A program made the position numbers and the translations under genes. DNA of 64,000 nucleotides from UMGS1883 sp045636425. Its GTDB lineage: Bacteria; Bacillota; Clostridia; UMGS1883. Of the stretch, positions 30,001 through 45,000 are shown piece by piece (the first letter of the stretch is position 1; every line of letters starts with the position of its first letter). The DNA lies in assembly GCA_045636425.1 (NCBI GenBank), contig JAZTXM010000008.1:1-64000 (forward strand), given 5' to 3'. The notes beneath the pieces are model-generated. The model did no database searches. It was not told where the DNA came from and was given only the letters and a program-made list of their open reading frames with translations.

Positions 30001-33000
30001 CAAACCCGGAGCAAGGATAGCATTTAATCAAAATGCTTAGTTATTATATAACGTATTTCACCCTTTGTCAAGCTTTTTTTATGTGTTTTGCATTACAGTT
30101 TATTCTTTTTAATCCGTTCACGCAAAAAGGCTCAAAAGCAGTGCAGAATTCACGAACTGAACCCTTTAGGGCTTGCCCGAAGGCGTACGTGGGTACGTCG
30201 AGGGTGAAGTTCGTGGATAGCAAAACATATAAAATCCGAAATTCGCAAAGCGAATTTCTTCCTTGATTGCTCAAAGTGCTTTTGTTCCCCATCTTAATAA
30301 AAGTCGCCTCTTTTAAAATATTATTTATGTTTTGCGGTCTGTGCTGCTTTTGAGACTTTTTCCAAAGTCGAAAAGGCAGTACGCTGTGCGTACTGCCTTA
30401 GTTTGTTCCAAATTAATTACGAGAGAAATCAGATAGCTCTTACAACTTTTCCGCTTCTCAGGCAACGGGAGCAAACGTGGATTGTCTTGGGAGAACCGTT
30501 AACAACTGCCTTTACAGTCTTAACATTAGCCTTCCAAGCACGATTTGATCTTCTGTGAGAGTGGCTTACCTTGATACCAAAAGTAACACCCTTACCGCAT
30601 ACATCACATTTAGCCATATCTATTTCCCTCCTTAGGAATAAGTTCATTTCATAACACGCATAGGATATTCTAACAGATAAAAACAAAAAAAGCAAGTATT
30701 TTTTTTATTTTTTTCAAATTTATTCAAATTCCACGTAAGAAAACCTCTTTTGAGCAACTATTACCTTGATTTTTTACCAATTTGAGGTATAATATATAAT
30801 AATGAAATGACTTTGCAAGGAGAAGGAAAATGAAAAACCTTATCATAATAGACGGAAACAGTATCGTAAACCGTGCATATTACGGAGTACGCCCTCTTTC
30901 CACGAAAACAGGTATTCCCACCAACGCCATATTCGGCTTTATGAATATCATGCTCAAATATATTGATGAATATAAGCCCGATTATCTTTGCGTGGCATTT
31001 GACCTTAAGGCTCCCACCTTCCGTCACAAAATGTATGAGGCGTACAAGGCACAGAGAAAGGGCATGCCCGATGACCTTGCCGAGCAGATGCCTCATCTTA
31101 AAGAAGTTCTTTCTGCAATGAATATACTTCAGCTTTCATTAGAGGGCTATGAGGCGGATGACATTATCGGAACGGTGAGCCGTATCTGCGATGAAAATAA
31201 TTTAAGATGCAATATCGTAACGGGAGATAAGGATGACCTCCAGCTTGCAAGCAAAAACACCCATGTGCTTCTTACCACCACAAGAATGGGACAGACCACG
31301 ACGGAGGAACTGGACAGCGACGGAGTTTTTGAAAAGTATGCCGTTACCCCCGAAGAATTTATTGCCGTGAAAGCACTGATGGGAGATTCCTCGGACAATA
31401 TACCCGGAGTAAAAGGAATAGGTGAAAAGACGGCCTTTGATTTACTTAATCATTTCCATTCCTTAGATAATCTCTACGCCGATATAGAGAGCGACTACAT
31501 CAAAAAAGCGGCACGAGAAAAGCTTATTGCGGGCAAGGACGATGCATATATGTGCTATAAGCTTTGCACCATTGACAAAAACGTTCCCATTGATTTTAAA
31601 ATAGAAGATGCACTATATAAGGAAGCGGATAATGCGGCTCTTTCAAAAAAGCTTGAGGAATTAGAGCTTCGCAAAATTGCCGAAAGGCTTTGCACCCCTC
31701 TTGATAAGGAGGTAAAGGAAGCAGAAAAGCCTCTTGAGGCAACGGAGGATATTATATCAGCCACCCAAAAGCACGATACCTTCTATTTTATTTTAAACGA
31801 AGAACAGATTGAGTTTTGCTTGGACGAAAAGGCATATACTGCGGACATTACGGCACTAAAATCGGTTCTGGAAAACGAAAAAATAAAGAAATTCACTCAC
31901 GAGTATAAAAAAACGCGTCACATTCTCAACGAAAAGGGTATAACCCTTTCGGGGGAATACTACGACAGTGAAATTGCGGCGTATATCATAGACCCCTCAA
32001 GAAGCGAATATAATATAAATGAGCTTTTTGCCCTTTATGATTTACCGCTTTGTGCAGTTTCCCTCCCCGACCTTGCCATTAAGCAGACTGAGGAAATCTC
32101 AAAGAGAGGGCAGCTTTCTCTATTAAATGACATAGAGCTTCCTCTTGAAGATGTTCTTTACAGCATGGAGGTTTCGGGATTTAAGATTGACCGCGATGAG
32201 CTTTATAAATTCGCCAAAATGCTGGGCGAGAGAATTTCTGCCCTTGAAAACGCAATATATTTTATGGCGGGCGGCGAGATTAATATTAATTCCACCAAGC
32301 AGCTCGGAAAACTCCTTTTTGAGGATATGGGGCTTCCCGTAATAAAGAAAACCAAAACAGGCTATTCCACAGATTCCTCCGTCCTGGAGAAGCTTCGGGG
32401 AAAGCATGAAATTATAGACCTTATAATCGAATACCGCCATTTGGCAAAATTAAAATCCACTTATGCGGATGCTTTTCTTCCGCTTCTTGATGAAAAAGGA
32501 AGAATCCGTTCCACCCTTAAGCAAACCGTTACTGCCACGGGCAGAATCAGCTCTGCCGAGCCTAATTTGCAGAATATTCCCGTCCGCACGGAAGTAGGAA
32601 GGGAAATCCGTAAAATGTTTGTGGCAGAGGAGGGGCATCTTTTAGTAGGTGCCGACTACTCGCAAATTGAGCTTAGGGTGCTCGCACATATGGCACAGGA
32701 TAAGGTAATGCAGGATGCATTTATAAATGATGATGATATTCATACCATAACGGCAACGCAGGTATTCAACGTACCTGATTTTCTTGTGACGGATGATATG
32801 CGTTCCCGTGCAAAGACGGTTAATTTCGGAATCATCTACGGACAGAGCGAATTTTCCCTTGCAGGGGAGCTTAAAATCAGCCGCAAGGAAGCCAAGGAGT
32901 ATATTGACAGCTACTTTAATCATTACAGTGGCGTAAAAAGCTATATGGAAAATACCATTGAGAAAGCAAGGCAGGACGGCTTTGTTACGACTGTTTTCGG

Positions 33001-36000
33001 CAGACGCAGATATATTCCTGAGCTTAGTGCAAAGAATTTTAATCTCCGTTCGTTCGGTGAGCGTGCTGCTATGAATGCACCCATTCAGGGAACGGCAGCG
33101 GATATTATCAAGATTGCCATGGTTAAGGTATACGATGCTATCAGGCAAAAATGCCCCGAAGCAAGGCTTATTCTTCAGGTGCATGATGAGCTTATCTGTG
33201 AAGTTCCCGAGGAAAAGGCACAGACTGTTTCCAATATATTAAAAGAAGAAATGGAAAATGCAGTCCGTCTCAGCGTACCGCTTCGTGCCGATGTAAAAAT
33301 CGGAAAAAGCTGGTATGAAACCAAGTGAAAGGAAAGTTTCCATGAAAATGTTAATAGGTCTTACGGGGAGAACAGGTAGCGGAAAATCACGTGCCGCCCG
33401 TATTTTTGAGGATTTGGGTGCGTATGTTTCCGACTGTGACAGCATTGCACACGAAGTTCTTTTTGACAACGAAATAAAGAAAAAGCTATGTGAATTATTT
33501 TCCGATTCGATTTTAGACAGTGAAAACAACATCGACAGAAAAGCTTTGGGAGCTATAGTTTTTTCCGATAAAAAGAAGCTCCTTTTGCTAAATGGCGTGG
33601 TGCATAAGGCAATTGTTGAAAAATGCGTGAGCTTATGCAAGGACAGCGGCAAGGATATATGCATTATGGACGGAAGTGAGCTGGAGGCAAGCGGTGCCGA
33701 CCTTTTGTGCAAGCATATAGTAGTAATTGAGGCCGATGAAAAAACACGGCTTGAGAGAATCATGGCTCGTGACAATATAAGCCGAGAGGAAGCCCTGATG
33801 CGAATGAATTCACAAAAAGATTACGGCAAGGAAGCAATTATTATAGAAAATAATTTAGGAGAAGATGAATTAAAAGAAAACATCCGTCTTCTTTACAATA
33901 AATTTTTGGGAGAAATAAATGGCTAAGACAGCAAACAAAATTCTCACAGCATTTATATTTCTGTTTTTGATTTTGGCAGTGACGATCATTATCTTCAGAG
34001 GACTTTTCCCGGTAAAATATGAGAGCACAGTAGAAAAGTATTGCCGTCAATATTCTGTGGACACCTCACTGGTATATGCACTGATAAAGGCTGAAAGCAA
34101 CTACAAGGAAAACGCAAGCAGCCATGCCGGCGCAAAGGGGCTGATGCAGCTTACAGAGCAAACCTTTGAATATTGCAGAGGCGAGCTAAAAATGGCATCA
34201 GATAACATTTTTGATCCGCAAGCCAATATACAGGCAGGAATCTGGTATCTTTCATATCTTCTTGATAAATACGACGGGGACACGAAAAATGCCGTTGCCG
34301 CATACAATGCAGGCGAAACAAATGTGGACAGGTGGCTTGAGGATTCAAAATACAGCAAGGATTCAAAGACCCTGCGGGATATTCCTTTCGGGGAGACAAA
34401 ACGGCATGTTGGAAAAATCCAAAGGTACGTTAAAATTTACGAGTATATATATTTTTAAGGTGAAATTCATATGAAAAAAATAATTCTTTTAGTGCTTGTA
34501 TCCCTCCTTGTTCTTTCAGGGTGTGAAAGCACGCAGGAAAGAATAACGAAGCAAAGCTTTGCCTTTGACACGGTTGTAAGCATATCCGCAGATAAAAAGG
34601 ACAAAGAGCATATTGACAGAGCGATTGGGCTGTGCAATGAGTATGAGAATATATTCAGCCGTACAAGGAACGAAAGTGAGCTATATAAAATTAATAATTC
34701 ATCGGTGCATACCCTATCCCCCCACATGGAAAATGTGCTTGAGTTTTCTCTTGATTTTTCCGAAATGACGGGAGGAGCTTTTGATATTACCGTAGCACCT
34801 CTGTCTAAGCTGTGGAACGTAAACAGCCGTAAAGAGCCGCCATCGGAAGCGGAGGTTAAAGAGGCACTAAACAAAGTGGGCTATGAAAAGCTTTCACTCT
34901 CCCCTTTTTCCCTGAATGGAGCCACGCTTGATTTGGGAGCTGTGGCAAAAGGATATATCGCCGACAAATTGGCGGAGCATTTCAAAGAAAAAGGCGTAGA
35001 CAATGTAATAATCGACCTGGGCGGAAACGTGGTGGTTTTAGGCGAATATACGGTGGGAATACGAAATCCGTCTTTCCCCGATGAGGTCTTTGCCACAATT
35101 ACGCTAAAGGATAAAAGCGCGGTAACAAGCGGTGCATATCAGCGGTATTTTGAATATGAGGGCAAAAGATACCATCACATAATTGACCCGAGGACAGGCT
35201 TCCCTTCGGACAGCGCCATCGCTTCGGTTACGGTAATTTCGCCCTCATCCATGCAGGCGGATGCTCTGAGCACAGCCATATTCATTTTGGGTAAGGACGC
35301 CATTTCTTTGTGCGATGAATTTCCCGACACGGATGCAATTATCATCACAGATAAGGGCGATGTAATAACCACCGATAATTTCGATAAAAAATATAATTTA
35401 CAGATAGAATAAAAAATTTAATTATTTTATCAAAAAAACCTTGCATTTTGGAATAATATATGCTATAATGCATTTTGTTCCATAATGTGTTGGAGGTGAA
35501 AATATAATGCCTAACATTAAATCAGCTAAGAAGAGAGTTCTCGTTATCGATAAGAAAACTCTTGAAAATCGTATGGTTAAATCAGCTATCAAGACAGAGC
35601 TTAAGAAGTTTGAAGCAGCTGTTAGCGAAGGAAATAAGGCTGCCGCTCAGGAGCTTTACAATCTTTGCGCTAAGAAGCTTGACCAGGCTGTAGCTAAGGG
35701 TGTGTACAAGAAGAACACTGTTAGTCGCAAAAAGAGCCAGCTCGCTAAGGCACTCGGTGCTATCGCGTAAATCTTTGATTGCTTAAAATCAGGGTATGTA
35801 CTATGTACATACCCTTGTTTTGTTTGTGTGTTTGGATAGTGCAGTATGTCAAGAGCGGGGCGGACGACCAATGGTCGCCCCTACGAAATGTAATTGCAAT
35901 TAAAAAAGCGGCTGCCGCCGCTTTTTTTAATTACTTATTCTTTTCATATATCAGCATCAAGCCTTTAAGAAGCAAATCCTCGTCTACGATAATGTCACGC

Positions 36001-39000
36001 TTACAAAGCGGTACAATCACCTTTGCAAGTCCGCCTGTGGCAATGACTGTGCACTTTTCGCCCATTTCTTCTTCAAACCTGTCCACGATGCCTTCAATAG
36101 CGCCTGCATTTCCGTAGAGAATACCACTTTTGATAGAATCTATGGTATTACTTCCGATAATTTTTTTCGGTTTTTCAAAGGCTACCTTGGGAAGCTGCGA
36201 GGTTCGCCCTATAAGTGCATCGTGGGAAACTGCCACACCAGGGAGAATAGCTCCGCCTAAAAACTGCTTCTGTTTATTAATCACCGAAACGGTGGTTGCC
36301 GTACCCATATCGATAATAATTTGCGGAAGCGGATATTCCTCTATTCCTGCTACCGCATCAACCACCAGGTCACTTCCGAGCTGTGCGGGATTATCAATTA
36401 CAATGCTGATACCCGTTTTAAGCCCCGGGCCTACCACCATCACACTGATGCCACAGAGCTTTTCTATTGCTTCTTTGACTATATTTGTAACCGATGGCAC
36501 AACCGAAGAAATAATTGCACCTTCAATATTTCTATAATCAATGCCGTACATATCAAACGCAGTCTTGAAAAGCACGCTGTATTCAAGCCGCGTTGCACGG
36601 TGAGCCGTGGAAAGGCGTTCACGGAAAAGAATCTTTTTCCCTTCAACGCAGCCTGCCACAATATTTGTATTACCAATATCAATTACTAAAATCATTTTTT
36701 AGAAGCCACCTTAATAATGCGGACAATCGCAGGTGCAAACACTATAATAACAGCCATTTCAATAAGAAAATTTGTACCTACCAGTCCAAAAATCATGTAT
36801 TTACCGACATTGCTTCCGAAACCTAAGCCTTCTCCCCACACTGCCAGTGTATCCATAAAGAACGCCAGACATCCCAAAAGGAACACGCCTGTATTTGTCA
36901 CAGGGCAAATTAATGCAGATAAAACAGCCGCTGCATAAGAAACGTTCTTTTGTTTTTTACTAAAAGCTTTGGCAATAAGTTCGTACACTAACCCTGAAAC
37001 AAAGCCACACGCCGTACCCTTAAGAAGCACTGTGAGAATTGTTCCCAAAGCGTTCACCACCATAAAAGGCGCTGCATCGCCTGTTGCAAGAACTGTTACT
37101 CCAAATACAAATCCGAGCCATGCTCCCATACCTTTTCCGCAAAGCACCGCACCAATTACAATTGGAACCAGTGACAAGGTGATTGAAAATGTACCTGTTC
37201 TGATTGCCATGCTTACGAACTGAAGCAAAACCACCAATGCCGTCAACAATGCACCTGTAACCATGGTACTCGTTGACATTTTTCTTCTGTTTACCATATT
37301 AAATTCCTCCTTGTTATTATTCCCCGTTGGGGATACAATTACGCCATTATAATACTACAGTTTTTTTGGTTTGTAAAGTTTTTTTTGAATTATCAGCAAA
37401 AAAAAGGTAGAAAAACCACAGACAAAGTGATATAATGGAGTTATTAATAAAGAAAGGTGATTTATTATGCAAAACAAAACTCAGAAAATAGTGCTCGCTG
37501 CACTGCTTGCTTCGCTTACCTGTGTTGCGACAATGATTATAAAGATTCCGTCTCCGCTTAAAGGGTATCTTAACCTCGGTGACTGCGTGGTACTTCTTGC
37601 AGGGTGGATTCTCTCCCCTGCCTACGGTTTTCTCACGGCAGGAATAGGAAGTGCCTTAGCAGATATTTTTTCAGGTTATGCACTGTATGCCCCTGCCACC
37701 TTTGTAATTAAGGGGCTGATGGCAATTACTGCATTTTTCCTTTATAAATTATTACATACAAAAATCAGAAAACTCCCCGCAAGAATTGTCAGCGGCAGTA
37801 TTTCTGAAATCATAATGGTACTGGGGTATTTTCTTTTTGAGGGACCCATGTACGGATTTATCGCATCTGCGGTAAATATCCCTGCAAACGCAATGCAAGG
37901 GGTGGCAGGGCTTATTTTGGGACTCCTTTTGGTAAACATATTTGAAAAAGGTAAAATCATGATGCAGTAAACTAAAAAAGCACCTGCCGTCACTTAAGTT
38001 TGTGACAGCAGGTGTTTTTTTCTCGTTTTAACTTTACTGCAAATTTTTTGCTTCCGTCTTTATATTTTCAGGAGCTTTTTCATTTTTCAGCGGATTTCTG
38101 TAGCCCTCACAGCTTTTTATAACATCCGCCACAGCCTTGCCAAGCAGTTTAACCCCATCGGGATTGGGATGTATCAGATCCTCGCTGATAAACTTTTCCC
38201 TGTCCTGATACATAAGGGAATGAAGGTCGTTAATAATAATATCCTCATCCTTGAACGCTTCCAGGACAGCCTTGTTATATTCTATAATATCCTCATTTTT
38301 CATTGCAGGAGGCATCGGCCCGGGCAAATCCCTTTTTGCGTCGCTTACAGGGGTGCTTGTGGCAAAGATAATTTTCGCCCCTGTTCTTTTCAGCTGACGC
38401 AAAATTTTCTTCATATTCTCCACATAAATTTCTTTGGAAGTAAAGCAACCGTCCTCGTGATACAAAATAGCCGTATCCCAGAGTCCGTTGTTCCAGTGAA
38501 TTACATCAGGCGTTTTAAATCCGGGAAGCCACAGACGGAGGCTGTTTAAGGTATACGCCGCAAAGCGGCAGTTCTCATCTATTGTCATTACCTCATAGCC
38601 TTGTCCCAGATGCTTTTTTACTTCGTCCTGATAATATAAGCGAATGGAATCGCCAATCAATAATACTTTCTGCATAGCCGCCTCTCCCTCTTTTCAGATA
38701 AGTGCAATAAATTCGCGCATGAAACAGGGCAAATCCTCGGGACGTCTTGAAGTAACGATCTTATTATCGCTTACAACAACAGGCTCGTTCTGGTATATAG
38801 CACCTGCATTTATAATATCATCGGCTATGCCGGGGTAGCAGGTCATTTTCTCGCCTTTTGTAACATTGGCGGAAATAAGAATCTGCGGCCCGTGGCAAAT
38901 TGCAGCAATAGGCTTTTTGGCAGAATAGAAAGCTCGTGTAAGCTCTTTTACAAACTCATTCTGACGAAGCTTTTCAGGAGCTGCGCCGCCCGGCAGAAGA

Positions 39001-42000
39001 AGTGCTTCATAATCCTCTTCTTTTGCTTCGGAAACAGCCAGATTTGCCTCGATTTCAAAGAAATGCTTTGCTTTTACAGTGCCTTTGTTAAAGGAAGCAA
39101 TATCTACCCTAAATCCGGCTTCTATCAGTCGGTAATAGGGATAAAAAAGCTCCGTATCATCACATTTGTCACCTGTAATTATCAATACCTTTTTCATATT
39201 ATTCCTTCTCTCTGATAACAATTCTCTTTTCCTGATTTCAGTGCACGTAGTATTCCGTAAATAGCGCAGGTGGTAGGATTTTCAACCGTATAAAGCGGTA
39301 TGGAGCAGCACTTTTCAAAGCCATCCTTCATAAGCTCCCATGAGAGGGAAACCTGTCCGCCCATAATGATTGTGCGTCGGTTTTTGTTGTGCTCATTCAT
39401 CATTTCTCCAAGGTCGCAGCCCACATCATAAAAGAGTGATTGCAGCTTCTCATTGCCACCGCGTGCCATATCGGCAAGCTCCTTTACACTAAGGTTTTCA
39501 AAACCGATTTTTTCGGCACGCTTCTTTATGGCTGTAGCACTGACATACTCCTCACATATGCCGTTTTTGTAGGGCTTACTCCAAAGGGGATTAAGAGGAG
39601 TTTCCTTTTCGTTTATCAGCACTTTCCCCCCTATTGATTCGGTAAACCCCAGTCCCGTACCTAACATTACTCCTACGAAGCCCTCGTTTTCAAGTGCGGG
39701 AAATTGCTCCATTACCCCAAGCATAAATGCCGTGGCATCGTGGATGAATACCGGCTCGGCAGTGATTCCTGCCTTTTTTATTTCGTCTACAAGGCTCACG
39801 CCGTACATGGAGTGAAGCTTTTGCTTCATGTGGGAAATGCCGCCGACAAAGTCAAAGGGACCGGGGGCACTGATTCCTATGCGGTCGGGGGCAGTTTTGC
39901 GAAGAAAATCGCAAAGACTGCCCGGAACATCCTCTTTGCCGCTGCTGTCTGCAACGGCAAATTTTCCGAATGTTTCTGTTTCGTCAAAAACTCCGTATTT
40001 AATTTCTGTTCCGCCTATATCTATTGCTACTGTTTTCATGATTTCAAAAGTGTCTTATGGATGGTTACTGTGCCAACACCCTTGTTTACAATTCTGTATT
40101 TTCCAAAGGCTGCCGGAACAACAATAATATCCATAGAATTCATATCATAGTAGAGCTGGGGATTGTCAATTGATTCAACTCGTACCTTTTCTCCGTCAAC
40201 AAGTGCAAGAACGTGGAAAAGTCCCTTTGTTTCGTCATCAATTTCATTGTCAAAAATAAGGTTACGAAGTGAGAAATAGAGTAAATCGTGTTCGCCTACA
40301 ACGATTTCGCGGAAGCCTTCGCCTTCTCTTACAACTCCGCCGTGATTAACAAGATTTGCTTCTATCCATTCTTTATCACGTTCACCACGGATAACCTCTT
40401 TACCCATTTTAAGATGAATGGGACGGGGAACACCTGTCTGCGGGTCAAGTCGCTGATAGTCATACAGCTTGTATGTGTATGAACCTACGGTAAGAGAACC
40501 GATTTCAAGAATTACCTGATTTCTTCCTGATGCGTGAATTGTGCCGGCAGGAATCATTACCTGTGTGCCGGGAACGGATTCAACTGCGTTTACATATTTT
40601 TCGTAATCAATAATTTCGTGAGTTTTTTCAGCACGCTCTGCCTCTGCGAAGAATTTTTCACAGCTGTCAGGCTCATTGAAGCCAAGGTATGTCTTTGCAC
40701 CCTGACCTGCGATAACCACATAATAGCTTTCGTCCTGTCTGCCGAATTCTCCGTGATTATTTACTACATATTCTTCGTGGGGATGACACTGAATAGACAT
40801 GTTTCCTGAAGAATGATATGTATCGTCATAATTAAATCTGATGGGGAAATATCCGCCAAACTCAGTAAATGCCTTGTGACCGAGAAGCTCCTCGCCCATT
40901 GCCTGAACAAAGGTGAAGAAGGGTGCTTCAAATTCAAGACCTTCAAGCTGTGCTACGATGGATACTTCAAGGGGAATCATGTCAAATACCCATGCACAGT
41001 TACGCATTTCTTTGGGGAGATTTCTGAGGCGGTGTATATAATATCCTCCCCAAACACCTTCAAGATATACAGGTCTGCAACGGAAAGGACGGCTGCACAG
41101 TTCTCTGAAAAGGTCAAGAACGGCATCAAAAGGAAGCATACTCATTTTTACGGGGTCATCTGCCGTAATATAAAAATCTATCTTACGGCTTCTCATCATT
41201 TTCCAGCGCTGTTCCATTGCTGTTTCAAAGTCAACGTAATAGTTTCTTCTCATCATAAGAGAATAGGGAAGCTCTTCTGTAAGACCAATGTTTCTGTTCT
41301 TACCGTTTTTGCAGTTAAGAACGGCAGTTCTGGGGGTAACGTCCATCCAGATTCTTACATCATACGCATCCTGCAATTCTTCTGAAAGGGCACCCTTGCC
41401 GTATACGATAAGGCCGTTTGCACTTTCAATTTTTTTCTTAAGGGCTTCTACCTTATCAGCATCCTGAAGTCCTTTGTATCCTTCGGTATAGCGTCTTCCG
41501 TAGAGGAGAACGGGGTCATAGTCTCTGTCCTCGGGAAGATAGGGTTTAATTTTTGCTGTAATTACTTCAGAGGGAAGCATCACGCTGTCTGCATCAACAA
41601 ATTCAATACCCTTTGTTGCAAGCTGCTGACGAAGCACATTGATAAGTGCCTCGTACTCACTTCCGGGATATGCATCGATACCGATAGTTTTTACGCCTTT
41701 TTCAAAAAGAGCGGATATACTTTTGCCTACATTTAAAATTCCGTGAACAAGATTTTCCTTTACAGACTCGGGAATGTTAATTTTATTAACTGCATTCGGG
41801 TCTGCATAAGGATACGGATGAAACATAAAACTCATAATCTATCACCTTTCTTTTGATAAAATACAATTTTATTTTATCATACTGTTTTCTTTGTGAAAAT
41901 AGATTATCTTGTTATTAAATATCACTATATTGACATTTTTGTGGTTTTGTTGTACAATTGCAATGAGGTGGGATAAATGGATTTTAATATTCTGGAATGT

Positions 42001-45000
42001 AAGCGGTTTATTGTTCCATGTGCAACAGTATCTGAAAAGCGACTTGTTCATAACTACGAATTCGACTTTTATCTGAAAGGGCCAAGGACGATTAATATTG
42101 ACGGCCGTATAAGCGAAATTAGCGATAACTGCATATGCTTCAGGCGGCCGGGGCAAATTGTCTGCAGTAGCGGAGATTATGATTCGTATTTGCTGACCGT
42201 GGATTTTTCCAAACAAACTCCTGTGGAAAATTACCTCCGTAACACGGCACAGATTGTGGAGCCGGTGTGTGAGAACTTGCTTTTGGATTCTCTTCCCGAT
42301 GCTTTTGCGGTCAGCCACGGTTCTGAAATTCGGTCGCTGTTTTCAAGGCTTATAAATCTGCCTGACATAAATGCACGTGCAGGACATTTACTGGTGAAAG
42401 AAATACTGCTCCTTCTGAACGCAGATTTGTTCCACGGGAAGCTTGAAGAAGAGAAAGACTATGGCTCGCCTGCAGATGCGGCGGCAGTATATATCCGCAA
42501 AAATTTTCGGGAAAACATAACGCTCCCGATCCTTTCGTCCCATGTACATCTTGATAAGAGCTATCTTGTAAGGTTGTTTAAAAAGAAATATTCGGTTACG
42601 CCTATTGAATATCTGATACAGTGCAGGCTTCAGCACGCGGTGTGTATGCTTTCAAACACAGATGCAACGGTAAACGAAATTGCCTCGGAATGTGGCTATA
42701 CTACGGCATCCTTTTTTATCAGACAGTTTAAAAAATACCACAATGAAACTCCGACTTCCTACAGGGCGAACCTTAAGAATTTTTAAAAGCGAAGCACCGA
42801 AGTTCAAATCTTGAAAGTTTTGAACTTCGGTGCTTTTTCAATACTAATATCAGAACAAGCCTGTGATTTTTCCGTTTTCATCCACGTCGATTTTTTCTGC
42901 GGCGGGAACCTTGGGAAGACCGGGCATTGTCATAATTTCGCCGGTGAGTGCTACGATAAAGCCTGCACCTGCACTTACCTTCACGTTACGAACCGTTACG
43001 GTGAAGCCTTCGGGTGCACCGAGCTTTGTCATATCATCGGAGAAGCTGTACTGCGTCTTTGCCATACATACGGGGAGCTTACTAAAGCCAAGCTCTGTAA
43101 GGGTTTTAAGCTGTTTTTGTGCGTTCTTGTCAAAGATTACGCCGTCACCGCCGTAAACACGCTTAACAATAGCTTCGATTTTTTCTTCTATGGAAAGGTC
43201 GTCCTCATAGCTGAACGTGAAGTCGTTCTTTTCCTCACAAAGACGAACAACTTCTTCTGCAAGCTCGATTCCGCCTTCGCCACCCTTTGCCCATACATCG
43301 GAAAGAACAACGTTTACGCCAAGCTTCTTACATTCATCTATAATAACCTGCACTTCCTTATCTGTATCAGTGGGGAATTTATTGATTGCCACCACTGAAG
43401 GAAGCTTGTACACGTTCTTGATATTGGAAACGTGGCGAAGAAGATTGGGAATACCCTTTAAAAGTGCCTCGGTATTTTCTTCGTTAAGCTCTGTCTTTGC
43501 CATACCACCATGCATCTTAAGAGCACGGATAGTTGCCACGATTACAACGGCGGAGGGCTTAAGACCTGCCGCACGGCACTTGATGTCAAGGAATTTCTCC
43601 GCACCAAGGTCAGCACCAAAGCCTGCTTCCGTAATTGCATAATCACTAAGCTTCATTGCAAGCTTTGTAGCAGTTACACTGTTACAGCCGTGTGCGATAT
43701 TTGCAAAGGGACCGCCGTGTACAAATGCGGGAGTTCCCTCTAATGTCTGGACTAGGTTGGGCTTTATCGCATCTTTAAGAAGTGCCGTCATAGCACCCTG
43801 TGCCTTAAGGTCAGATGCTGTAACGGGTTTTTCATCATAAGTATAGCCTACGATAATTCTGCCGAGTCTTTCCTTAAGGTCGGAAAGGGAATTTGCAAGG
43901 CACAAAACCGCCATAATTTCGCTGGCTACGGTAATATCATAACCATCTTCACGGGGAACACCGTTTATCCTGCCGCCGAGGCCGTCCGTTACAAAACGGA
44001 GCTGACGGTCATTCATATCAACGCATCTCTTCCAGACGATTCTGCGAGGGTCAATATTAAGAGCATTTCCCTGATAGATGTGGTTATCAAGCATAGCCGC
44101 AAGAAGATTGTTCGCCGCACCGATTGCGTGGAAGTCACCCGTAAAATGAAGGTTAATATCCTCCATGGGAACAACCTGTGCATAACCGCCGCCTGCCGCA
44201 CCGCCTTTAACACCGAAAACGGGACCTAAGGAAGGCTCACGAAGGGCAACGGAAACACTCTTACCGATTTTACGAAGTCCGTCGGCAAGACCTATTGTGG
44301 TAGTAGTCTTTCCCTCACCTGCGGGGGTGGGGTTTATAGCGGTAACAAGGATGAGCTTACCATCCTTGCGGTCTAATTCATTTAAAATAGAGAGGTCAAT
44401 TTTTGCCTTATATTTTCCGTACTGTTCAAGATATTTGTCATCTACTCCGGCAGTTTTTGCTATCTCCGTAATAGGCTTCATCTCTACGGACTGAGCAATT
44501 TCAATGTCTGATTTATACATTAAAATCAATCCTTTCCAACGCTTGATTTAAGAGTAACGTCGTGGTAACCGCCCTCAACAATACTTGTTGCGGAAACGAG
44601 TGTGATTTTTGCATTTTTCTGAAGCTCGGGGATGGTCAGCACACCGCAGTTACACATGGTTGATGCAACCTTATAAAGGCTCTTTGCCACATTATCCTGA
44701 AGCGAACCTGCGTATACAACGTAAGAGTCAACGCCCTCCTCAAAGGAAAGCTTAGCCTTACCGCCAAGGTCATAACGCTGCCAGTTACGAGCACGGTTGC
44801 TTCCCTCTCCCCAATATTCCTTAACGTATGTTCCGTTAATATTGAGCTTGGGAGTGGGGCTTTCGTCAAAGCGTGCAAAGTATCTTCCCAGCATAAGGAA
44901 GTCTGCACCCATTGCAAGGGCAAGAGTCATATGATAGTCGTGTACGATACCACCGTCGGAACAAATGGGAATATAGATACCTGTCTTTTCAAAGTATTCG